Of a stretch of 6,008 nucleotides of DNA, positions 1 to 6,007 are shown piece by piece (the stretch's first letter is position 1; each line of letters starts with the position of its first letter). The DNA is from Crenotrichaceae bacterium (GTDB lineage: Bacteria; Pseudomonadota; Gammaproteobacteria; Methylococcales; DRLZ01): assembly GCA_011322755.1 (NCBI GenBank), contig DRLZ01000045.1, positions 1-6,008 on the forward strand, in the 5' to 3' direction. The notes below the pieces were generated by a model, which did no database searches, was not told where the DNA came from, and saw nothing but the letters and a program-made list of their open reading frames with translations. The position numbers and the translations under genes were made by a program.

Positions 1-653
1 GAGCTGTAATCGAGACTACTGATTTGCATCTGAAACGGGCCATCCAGATCAACAGCCGGTGGCGGAACATCGTTGACAATCAATTCAAACAAAGGCTGCA
101 TATCGCCGTCACGCACATCTGACTGCATGCCCGCGTACCCTTGTAGCGCTGAGGTGTAAATGGTATGAAAATCCATTTGTTCATCACTTGCGCCAAGGTG
201 ATCAAACAGATCAAAAGTTTGATCAACAACCCAGTCCGGACGCGCACCATCACGGTCAATCTTGTTAACAACAACGATCGGCTGCAATCCCATGGCAAGT
301 GCTTTTTGTGAAACAAACCGTGTTTGCGGCATCGGCCCATCAACTGCGTCTACCAGTAACAAAACACTATCGACCATGGAAAGAATACGCTCAACCTCAC
401 CACCAAAGTCTGCATGTCCCGGGGTATCTACAATATTGATTTTGTAATCCTTCCAGTGAATCGCAGTATTTTTAGCAAGAATCGTAATCCCACGTTCTTT
501 TTCCTGGTCATTACTGTCCATCATGCGTTCTGCACTTTGACCACGCAGATCCATTGTTCCTGACTGGGTTAACAATTGATCCACCAACGTGGTTTTACCA
601 TGATCAACATGGGCAATAATAGCGATATTGCGAAGTCGCTCGACTGAATGCAT
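1..653 (-). CDS. typA: Ribosome-associated GTPase TypA/BipA, N-terminal part (cut by left window edge)
   Basis: This is the first 217 codons of a translational GTPase of the TypA/BipA family, which binds the ribosome and supports 50S assembly, stress and cold adaptation. The reading frame is open to the left edge, so the beta-barrel, EF-G-like and C-terminal domains are missing from view. The GTPase motifs are all visible: G1 AHVDHGKT (residues 14-21), switch I RGIT (54-57), G3 DTPGH (76-80), G4 NKID (130-133) and G5 SALQG (168-172). The TypA-specific stretches SNDQEKERGITILAKN and ARPDWVVDQTFDLF separate it from EF-G, LepA and EF-Tu. The ATG at 653-651 is chosen because an AAGGA Shine-Dalgarno lies 7 bases upstream and the protein begins a few residues before the conserved RNIAIIAHVDHGKT. 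It follows the ntrYX operon on the same strand after a 324-base gap, so it is probably transcribed separately. Identification is near certain. Confidence 0.96.
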   Translation of the reverse strand, partial: MHSVERLRNIAIIAHVDHGKTTLVDQLLTQSGTMDLRGQSAERMMDSNDQEKERGITILAKNTAIHWKDYKINIVDTPGHADFGGEVERILSMVDSVLLLVDAVDGPMPQTRFVSQKALAMGLQPIVVVNKIDRDGARPDWVVDQTFDLFDHLGASDEQMDFHTIYTSALQGYAGMQSDVRDGDMQPLFELIVNDVPPPAVDLDGPFQMQISSLDYS

Positions 654-660
654 TCAAAAT

Positions 661-665
661 TCCTT
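661..665 (-). promoter_or_regulatory. Shine-Dalgarno site of typA
   Basis: On the minus strand AAGGA sits 7 bases before the ATG at 653. This is a near-consensus ribosome binding site and supports that ATG as the typA start. The site is also the only good Shine-Dalgarno in the gap upstream of typA. Confidence 0.7.
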
Positions 666-882
666 AATAGTTGACAGCAATGATGATTTGCGAAGCATCA
701 CTGACATGACGTGTTTATGCGTTACCTGGATAAGATTAGGAAAATACTATACCGACATCAGAAACGGATATTCCTGATGAAGTGGATGTGTCCTGTTTAC
801 GTATCTAGCTGATATACTCAAAGACTGCGATTTCTTTGCTGAGATAATGACAATAATTTCACGCAATCAATTTAGCTCTGGA

Positions 883-891
883 ATTATAGCA
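883..891 (-). promoter_or_regulatory. Candidate extended -10 promoter for typA
   Basis: The minus strand reads TGCTATAAT, a perfect TGn extension joined to a consensus TATAAT hexamer. No recognisable -35 hexamer lies 16-18 bases upstream, which is tolerated at extended -10 promoters of sigma70. Transcription would begin near position 876 and give typA a leader of roughly 220 bases. This is a motif match only. A closer promoter could exist, but other TATA-like hexamers in the gap (for example TATAGT at 751-746) lack a suitably spaced partner. Confidence 0.4.
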
Positions 892-956
892 TTATCGCAA
901 GAAACTGATACTTTTAGTTGTATATGGAGGCACTCAACAGCAGACCAGGATCTCGC

Positions 957-971
957 TGAAGCCTGGCTTCA
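957..971. repeat. 15-base perfect palindrome after the rhodanese gene; weak terminator candidate
   Basis: TGAAGCC-T-GGCTTCA is a perfect inverted repeat with a single central base, beginning 7 bases past the rhodanese stop codon at 980-978. As RNA it could fold into a stem of about six pairs with a three-base loop. There is no run of U after it on either strand, so it is not a standard intrinsic terminator. It could stabilise the 3' end of the operon transcript, bind a dimeric protein, or be chance. Confidence 0.3.
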
Positions 972-977
972 AAGACT

Positions 978-1370
978 TTACGACTGCTGCCAGGGCAATT
1001 GATGAAAGCGCCAGCCGTTAATATTGCCCCGCTGTTTGTTTTCATCCAGGTCGCCCTCAAAACCTTCTTCCATGTTTGTAAGATCGGTATATCCTTCGGC
1101 TTCCAAGGCTTGGGCAGCCTGCATTGAGCGCTGACCGCTACGACACATCAAAATAACCGGTGTGTCTTTTTCTGGAACTGTCGCTTCGACCTGCTGAATA
1201 AAATCCGGATTGGTTGTCCAGTCCGGCGCTTCTTTCCATGGAATAAATACGGCCGATGGAGGATGACCGACAAATGCATACTCACCCGCGGTTCGTACAT
1301 CAATCAGAATTGTCTGAGGATGAGATTGCAAGCGCTCCCACGCTTGTTTGGGATTGAGTCTTTGAATCAT
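978..1370 (-). CDS. Single-domain rhodanese-like protein
   Basis: The 130-residue product is one rhodanese homology domain with no signal peptide or membrane segment, so it is presumably cytoplasmic. Such proteins carry sulfane sulfur on the active-site cysteine as a persulfide and pass it to thiols, cyanide or partner proteins. Visible marks are the N-terminal motif LIDVRTAGEY (about residues 22-31), the active loop CRSGQRS with catalytic Cys76 (residues 76-82), and the C-terminal NMEEGFEGD and GWRFHQLPW segments typical of small stand-alone rhodaneses. The loop is the six-residue type associated with sulfur transfer rather than the longer Cdc25 phosphatase type. The ATG at 1370 follows an AGGGGA Shine-Dalgarno 4 bases upstream, and only 8 bases separate it from the methyltransferase stop, so it is probably the last gene of the ntrYX transcript. 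The physiological sulfur donor and acceptor cannot be inferred from sequence. Confidence 0.93.
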   Translation of the reverse strand: MIQRLNPKQAWERLQSHPQTILIDVRTAGEYAFVGHPPSAVFIPWKEAPDWTTNPDFIQQVEATVPEKDTPVILMCRSGQRSMQAAQALEAEGYTDLTNMEEGFEGDLDENKQRGNINGWRFHQLPWQQS

Positions 1371-1374
1371 TTTT

Positions 1375-1380
1375 TCCCCT
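1375..1380 (-). promoter_or_regulatory. Shine-Dalgarno site of the rhodanese gene
   Basis: AGGGGA on the minus strand lies 4 bases before the ATG at 1370 and overlaps the TAG stop of the methyltransferase gene (1381-1379). It is a strong site and supports co-transcription with independent ribosome loading. Confidence 0.6.
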
Positions 1381-2047
1381 ATGAATCAATTTTACGTGCG
1401 ACGAGATACGCCTGACCTTGTAAATTATTTTTATGTGCTTCTGGTATTAAGCAATCTTCTCGATAAGCATGTAATTGTAGCCCGTCAAACAGCTTAATCA
1501 ATTCATTTGGGTGCAATAGATAATCGGGATTAGTCGGTCCAATACCAGCTTTCAGAGCATCAACAGTATACGTTTGATAAAACAATAAACCGTCAGATGT
1601 TAACATCTTGATAATACTTTCACAAATTGATCTGTTTAAAAAAAAGCTAACAACAATAACCTCAAAACAGGCAACGGGTAACTCAGTATTCTCAATGTCC
1701 TTCACGTCAGTATGGAGTTTTAATCCAGCTCGTGTGACCTGAGCTGTGAGTTGCTCCAACACCGTTTCTGAAATATCCCACGCCCATGTTTGCAGCCCAT
1801 GTTCAGCCAGAAACATGGCGTTCCCGCCTCTTCCGCAAGCCAGATCAAGCGCTCTGCCGGACGCCGGCAGCAAGTGTGCACAATCAGCCAATACCTGAGC
1901 AGGCGGCTGAACTCTGGTTTGCAATAAACGCTCTTGGTATATCTGGTTCCATTTTTCAGCTGGTGTAGCTGTCAGAAGTAAATTGCGATAATCTGTTTTC
2001 TTCATTGAGTATTTATGTGCTGATTGAACTGAAATAACAGCAAACAC
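1379..2047 (-). CDS. Class I SAM-dependent methyltransferase, TehB-like
   Basis: This is a small soluble methyltransferase of the Rossmann-fold class, resembling proteins annotated as tellurite-resistance TehB-related. The SAM-binding motif I is ALDLACGRGGNAMFLAEHG (about residues 66-84 counted from the GTG), followed by the acidic strand-2 residue in WDIS (Asp91), the motif IV region FEVIVVSFFLNR (128-139) and the late segment PTNPDYLLHPNEL (171-183) ending in YREDC. The substrate is unknown and tellurite resistance should not be assumed. The longest frame starts at a GTG (2047) that overlaps the ntrX TAG stop by one base, giving 222 residues. An ATG at 2005 would give 208 residues and begin closer to the conserved EKWNQIYQER segment. 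Neither start has a good Shine-Dalgarno, and the first 14 residues look unconserved, so the shorter form may be real. An eight-base T run (1645-1638) codes for the SFF of motif IV. Confidence 0.88.
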   Translation of the reverse strand: MFAVISVQSAHKYSMKKTDYRNLLLTATPAEKWNQIYQERLLQTRVQPPAQVLADCAHLLPASGRALDLACGRGGNAMFLAEHGLQTWAWDISETVLEQLTAQVTRAGLKLHTDVKDIENTELPVACFEVIVVSFFLNRSICESIIKMLTSDGLLFYQTYTVDALKAGIGPTNPDYLLHPNELIKLFDGLQLHAYREDCLIPEAHKNNLQGQAYLVARKIDS

Positions 2048-3414
2048 TATCCAGATGATTTTTTAAATTCAATATTCAGAGAATGTAGTTTTCGATAAAG
2101 ATGCGTACGCTCCATACCCACTGCCTCAGATAATCGCGCAACGCTGCCTTCTGCCCGTTTTAAATGGTATTGCAGATAATCCTTTTCAAATTGTTCTCTT
2201 GCCTCTTTCAGTGATAACTGATAAAGGTCGGTTGATACGTGGTATGGTCGATCGGCAGTTTCTTCATTTAAAGCGGCTTTTACTTCATCCAGTTCTATTT
2301 GATCTCCTGCGCCTAGAATCAGTAACCGCTGCACCAGATTTTTTAGCTCACGCACATTGCCGTGCCAGGGATAATGACGCAGAAAATTTTGTGAGGCTAC
2401 AGAAAAACGACGAATGGGCATTTTTTCGCGACTGACAAAATAATCGACATAATAGGCAAGCAATTCGCTGACATCTTCATTATGGTCTCGTAATGACGGC
2501 ATCGAAATCGACACTTCATTCAACAAATAGTAGAAATTTGCTAGAAATTGTCCTGCTTGTACTTGCTGTTCGAGATTATGCCGAGTTGATGAAATCACCC
2601 GCACATCCACAGCAACAGCCTTGCAACCACCAACCCGCATAATCGATTGTGACTGTAAGGCACTGAATAAACGCAGCTGGGTTTCTTCTTCCATGTTATC
2701 AACACCATCAAGAAACAATACCCCGCCATCTGCTTTTTCCACCAGGCCTTGATGAATGTCATCGCCATCTTCCCAACCAAAGAACTCGATAACCGTCTGA
2801 TCTGCTGCAATTGCTCCCAATACCACACTGACAAAAGGACCACTGCGCCGTACGCTGTGGCCATGAATATAACGCGCCAGGGTTTCTTTACCAGCACCTT
2901 GCTCTCCAGTGAGCAGTATTCGGGTTTCATGCCGGGCAAGCTTGCGCGCCTGTTCGCGCAGGCGTTCCATTACCAGACTTTTTCCCCCTGGCTCAATGAT
3001 GGTTTCAGTTTGTTGATGGCCTTTATCGCTATTTTTGCTTAATGAGCGCGAATCAATTGCATGTTCTACAGTCAGGAGAAGCTTGGACATGGATAATGGT
3101 TTTTCCAGAAACTCATATGCACCAAGCCGTGTCGCTTCAACAGCTGTTTCAATCGTACCGTGACCCGACATGATAATCACCGGACAAAATTCTTCATTAG
3201 AATGAAACCAGTCTTTCAGCAAGCTGATGCCATCTTCATCAGGCATCCAGATATCCAGCAACACCAGGTCAGGTTTTTGTTCAATACAGCGGACACGGGC
3301 TTGAGCTGCATCGGTGGCGAGCAGCACCTGATAGCCTTCGTCTTCAAGAATATCCTGTACGAGCGCACCAATTTCAAGCTCATCATCAACAACCAGCACA
3401 GTCCCCTGACTCAT
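2047..3414 (-). CDS. ntrX: NtrX-type response regulator with a degenerate AAA+ domain
   Basis: The 455-residue protein has the three-domain layout of the NtrC/NtrX family. The receiver domain (about 4-120) is complete: acidic pair Asp10/Asp11, phosphoacceptor Asp54, Ser83 and Lys105. The AAA+ domain (about 143-370) keeps a Walker A loop GEQGAGKE (170-177) and the GNVREL segment near the sensor II arginine (about 352-357). The C-terminal Fis-type helix-turn-helix (about 402-450, with ARLSEAVGMERTHLYRKL) looks intact. Several catalytic positions are changed: the GAFTGA loop is absent (GWEDGDDIHQG instead), Walker B reads LFLDG rather than LFLDE (Gly237), both arginine-finger positions are leucine (291 and 297), and the sensor I asparagine position is Arg278. 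It therefore probably regulates promoters by phosphorylation-dependent DNA binding, not by sigma54 remodelling. Its ATG overlaps the ntrY stop as ATGA, a sign of translational coupling to its cognate kinase. Confidence 0.93.
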   Translation of the reverse strand: MSQGTVLVVDDELEIGALVQDILEDEGYQVLLATDAAQARVRCIEQKPDLVLLDIWMPDEDGISLLKDWFHSNEEFCPVIIMSGHGTIETAVEATRLGAYEFLEKPLSMSKLLLTVEHAIDSRSLSKNSDKGHQQTETIIEPGGKSLVMERLREQARKLARHETRILLTGEQGAGKETLARYIHGHSVRRSGPFVSVVLGAIAADQTVIEFFGWEDGDDIHQGLVEKADGGVLFLDGVDNMEEETQLRLFSALQSQSIMRVGGCKAVAVDVRVISSTRHNLEQQVQAGQFLANFYYLLNEVSISMPSLRDHNEDVSELLAYYVDYFVSREKMPIRRFSVASQNFLRHYPWHGNVRELKNLVQRLLILGAGDQIELDEVKAALNEETADRPYHVSTDLYQLSLKEAREQFEKDYLQYHLKRAEGSVARLSEAVGMERTHLYRKLHSLNIEFKKSSG

Positions 3415-5606
3415 TGTACTTTGCCTTCAGGCACTGATACTGTCTGTGTTGCAAGATGGCGGCTAAAAGGTAATTGAACAATAAACTCAACGCCTGTTTG
3501 ATATTGTGTATTCAAATGAATCATTCCGTGGTGTTCTTCTACAATTTTTTTCACGATTGCAAGCCCGAGACCTGTGCCTTTTGTTTTCGTTGTGACATAC
3601 GGGTCAAAAATATTGTCCAGTTGATCGGCTGTCAGACCACAACCATTATCCCGTACTGATAATTCCAGCCATTGCTGCTCTGTAATCGTTACTTTTCGGG
3701 TCCGTAGACTGATTTTAGCTGCACTTTTTCCAGTCACAGCTTCTTCTGCATTTTTGATCAGATTATGCAAGAGTCGATTCATACGACCAACATCTGCTTC
3801 AATTGGCGCAAGATTTTCTGCAAGATCCAGCTCCACATCCAGATTTTGCTGCGTAGTGTATAATGCGGCGATGTCTTCGATCAATTCATTCAGATTGAGC
3901 GAAGTAATATTCATGTGTGGTGCGCGTGCATAAACTGAAAATGCATCCACCATTTCTTTCAGTGTTTCTACCTGGCGAATAATCGTCCGTGTCGATTTCT
4001 CAAGAATATCGGAATCCTCACCGTGTAATCGCATCGCTATTTTACTGCGCAAGCGCTCAGCAGAGAGCTGGATTGGCGTTAACGGATTTTTTATTTCATG
4101 CGCCATGCGCTGGGCAACAACGCCCCATGCTTCATTGCGCTGAGCCCGCATTAAATCTGTTACATCATCAAACACCATTACCGCGCCTGAGCAATGTCCG
4201 TGTGGCGAAACAAGCGAAGTCCCGCAGCACAGTAACTGACGTTGACCTCTGCTACCTGCATAGTTGATATCCTCTTGCCAGCGCGAGCGGGTTTTGTGCA
4301 TGCTGCTTCGCAATACATCAACCAAATCGCTTAACTGCGGGTGAGCCTGGGTTAAACTCGTCATCGGGTTACCAATAAAGGCTTTCAGTTCAATATTGAG
4401 AATTGTATCAGCCGCCTGATTTGCTGTGCGCAATCTCCCGTCTTCATCAATGCTGATGACTCCAGATGTCAGATTTCGCAACACTGTTTCCAGATAAGCC
4501 CGCTGGTTCTCAGCTTCAAGATGTGCTTTCTCGGTTTCATCACGTGCCTGAGCAACCTGGTCGGTCATGTAATTAAATGATTGCACCAGAAGTCCCAATT
4601 CATCACGACTGGTAACAGGTAGACGCTGTTCATAATTACCGGCTGCAACAGCCAATGTGCCTTGCTCCAGCTCTCTTAATGGCTCAAGCAAGCGTCGGAT
4701 ACTCAAAAATGTAACCCAGACAGCTGCCAGCAAACTGACCAGCAAGATCAAAAACAGGGTGAGAGAAAAGGTACTTTTCAGATCCTGGCGTAAAAAACCC
4801 ATTTTTTTATAATGAACATAAGCATCTTCTACGCCTTTTGCCAGATCAGTCATATGCACAGGCACTGGATACAGCGCCTGTAGATAACGCAGTCCATCAT
4901 TGCCGACTGAAACCACAGATCTCACCTGCAAACCCTCATCCAAAACTGGATCCAACCCAACATAATCTTCTCCCTGCCTGACCCGGGATAAAATGCTGTC
5001 GCTCGGTAATCCGGGAAACATGAGTTCCGGCATGGTATTGCTGTACGCCAAAACCATTTTTTGATCCGACAGAATCATCATCTCGGTTGCTTCCGACCAT
5101 TCACGCAACTGATCAAGCTCCACTGCAGCAAGGTTTTCCTGCATACCGGCAAGCTGGTCAGCCATCTTTCGCGTCAGCTTTAACTGACCGCGCATACGCT
5201 CATCCAACGATGCCTGACTCAGCTCTAGCGCATCTTCCATCGCTTTGTCGACCTGAACATCAAACCAGCTGTCAATACTCTGGTGCAGGAAATTGATCGA
5301 ATAATAGAAAACTAGCGTTGATGGGGCCAGGGCAAGCAAGATAAATACAAAAATCATCCGTACTGTTAACCGCGACCCGGCTTCACGCTGCCGCACCTGA
5401 CTGATTAACCAGTAAACGTTGATTCCAACCAGAACCAGTAGCAGCACAAGCGCCAGTGCGTTAATTAATAACAAGGCTGAATAATTCGAGCCAATCTCAG
5501 CTGAGTTCTGGGTCGCTGTACTCATCAAGTGCAATGACACCAATATTGATATCAGCACCATGGCAACAATAAAACGCATCGGGATAATCAGCTTGTCAGT
5601 GGCCAT
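3411..5606 (-). CDS. ntrY: NtrY-type membrane sensor histidine kinase
   Basis: This is the 731-residue kinase partner of NtrX. Counting from the ATG at 5606, hydrophobic segments lie at about 9-28, 43-68, 82-102 and 279-302, with a roughly 175-residue periplasmic region between the third and fourth. Then come a HAMP linker (about 300-354), a PAS domain (about 369-481), and the kinase core: H-box AHEIKNPLTP with His503, N-box NLIKNAEEA (615-623), G1 DNGCGL (653-658), F-box FDPYVTTK (667-674) and G2 GTGLGLAI (677-684). All catalytic motifs are intact. The family is linked to nitrogen assimilation, redox and respiratory control, and envelope traits; the signal here is unknown. A TTG at 5633 would add nine residues, but it has no Shine-Dalgarno. 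The ATG at 5606 has GGTGGA just upstream and overlaps the preceding gene by 19 bases, so I prefer it. The gene ends in an ATGA overlap with ntrX. Confidence 0.94.
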   Translation of the reverse strand: MATDKLIIPMRFIVAMVLISILVSLHLMSTATQNSAEIGSNYSALLLINALALVLLLVLVGINVYWLISQVRQREAGSRLTVRMIFVFILLALAPSTLVFYYSINFLHQSIDSWFDVQVDKAMEDALELSQASLDERMRGQLKLTRKMADQLAGMQENLAAVELDQLREWSEATEMMILSDQKMVLAYSNTMPELMFPGLPSDSILSRVRQGEDYVGLDPVLDEGLQVRSVVSVGNDGLRYLQALYPVPVHMTDLAKGVEDAYVHYKKMGFLRQDLKSTFSLTLFLILLVSLLAAVWVTFLSIRRLLEPLRELEQGTLAVAAGNYEQRLPVTSRDELGLLVQSFNYMTDQVAQARDETEKAHLEAENQRAYLETVLRNLTSGVISIDEDGRLRTANQAADTILNIELKAFIGNPMTSLTQAHPQLSDLVDVLRSSMHKTRSRWQEDINYAGSRGQRQLLCCGTSLVSPHGHCSGAVMVFDDVTDLMRAQRNEAWGVVAQRMAHEIKNPLTPIQLSAERLRSKIAMRLHGEDSDILEKSTRTIIRQVETLKEMVDAFSVYARAPHMNITSLNLNELIEDIAALYTTQQNLDVELDLAENLAPIEADVGRMNRLLHNLIKNAEEAVTGKSAAKISLRTRKVTITEQQWLELSVRDNGCGLTADQLDNIFDPYVTTKTKGTGLGLAIVKKIVEEHHGMIHLNTQYQTGVEFIVQLPFSRHLATQTVSVPEGKVQ

Positions 5607-6007
5607 TGTTTCCACCGGCTTGAGAGATACCAATCCAACGAGACATAGGCAGCTGGTCGCAGTGGCAATGGTAAACCTTCTCGATTCAGCGTTACTTTAA
5701 TTAACAGACTACATTGAAATTGCATCGGGCAGATGCTTTTCGCCACAGGCATGCTGCGAATTTTCCCCAATGCTGCGATTGCAACACCACGACTGGCAAA
5801 ATTCCGTCTTGATCCGCTCGATTCGTTAATTAATTCATAACTTTTACTTAACGCAAGATAACGAATTTGATACGGTAATGTGGTACGCCATTCAGTTTTA
5901 TCCGTTTCTAACAACTCCTTCCTCTTTGCCCATGCCCCATATTTCTGATACTTCTCATAATTCTTCTCATTCAACGCAAGCCAGGGGGTGAGGAAGGTGT
6001 AGGGGAT
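5588..6007 (-). CDS. DUF4390-like protein, C-terminal part (cut by right window edge)
   Basis: The last 139 codons of a gene reading leftward are visible; the frame is open to the right edge, so the true start lies outside the window. An in-frame ATG at 5974 is only an internal methionine. In proteobacteria ntrY is often preceded by a DUF4390 gene of unknown function, itself downstream of rsmB and fmt. This fragment fits that family in its aromatic-rich LPYQIRYLALSKSYEL stretch, the helix around FASRGVAIAALGKI and the ending LPLPLRPAAYVSLDWYLSS...W, which recalls the family's LP-P---A--S--W-L-S-W tail. The FELxRPRWYWWDE-type motif I expect further upstream is not recognisable; that region holds a Lys/Tyr-rich segment (EKNYEKYQKYGAWAKRK) instead. 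The stop lies inside ntrY, a 19-base overlap that argues for coupled translation. The family call rests on remembered consensus and position, so it is moderate. Confidence 0.6.
   Translation of the reverse strand: MPYTFLTPWLALNEKNYEKYQKYGAWAKRKELLETDKTEWRTTLPYQIRYLALSKSYELINESSGSRRNFASRGVAIAALGKIRSMPVAKSICPMQFQCSLLIKVTLNREGLPLPLRPAAYVSLDWYLSSRWKQWPLTS

Larger units (their letters stand above)
654..977. other. Intergenic region between the rhodanese gene and typA
   Basis: This 324-base AT-rich stretch separates the last gene of the ntrYX operon from typA. It holds a 15-base perfect palindrome just after the rhodanese stop (957-971), a candidate extended -10 promoter for typA (883-891) and the typA Shine-Dalgarno (661-665). 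I saw no tRNA, no classical terminator with a U-tract, no tandem repeats and no convincing small gene. A 51-codon open frame on the plus strand (847-1002) and a 17-codon frame on the minus strand ending directly before typA (707-654) were considered and not accepted. Confidence 0.6.

Noticed and set aside
671..676. A perfect TTGACA on the plus strand, looking like a -35 box.
   Set aside because: No -10-like hexamer lies 16-18 bases downstream (around 692-701), and no plus-strand gene follows.
654..707. A 17-codon minus-strand frame (MSVMLRKSSLLSTIKEF) whose TGA directly abuts the typA ATG, resembling a leader peptide.
   Set aside because: There is no ribosome binding site before its ATG, and its last codons simply cover the typA Shine-Dalgarno. 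Frames this short arise easily by chance.
957..971. The palindrome after the rhodanese gene as an intrinsic terminator.
   Set aside because: There is no U-tract after the hairpin on either strand and the loop is minimal, so it is listed only as an inverted repeat.
847..1002. A 51-codon plus-strand open frame (begins MTIISRNQF, ends YDCCQGN) lying mostly in the gap upstream of typA and overlapping the rhodanese 3' end.
   Set aside because: It has no proper Shine-Dalgarno (only GAG three bases before the ATG), uses ATA three times plus AGA and AGG, resembles no family I know, and its C-terminus overlaps a well-supported gene on the other strand. Conservation in relatives would be needed to revive it.
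1638..1645. An eight-base A/T homopolymer in the methyltransferase gene as a phase-variation tract.
   Set aside because: The run is short, encodes the ordinary SFF of the motif IV region, and the frame is intact through the expected C-terminus. Nothing else suggests phase variation.
2595..2939. A 114-codon minus-strand frame inside ntrX in another phase.
   Set aside because: ntrX reads continuously through the region with recognisable AAA+ motifs, so this is an out-of-phase shadow and not evidence of a frameshift.
3160..3477. A 105-codon plus-strand open frame antisense to the ntrX 5' end, and similar plus-strand frames inside ntrX and ntrY.
   Set aside because: They lie fully opposite strongly supported coding sequence, have no family resemblance and no good ribosome binding site; they are reading-frame shadows.
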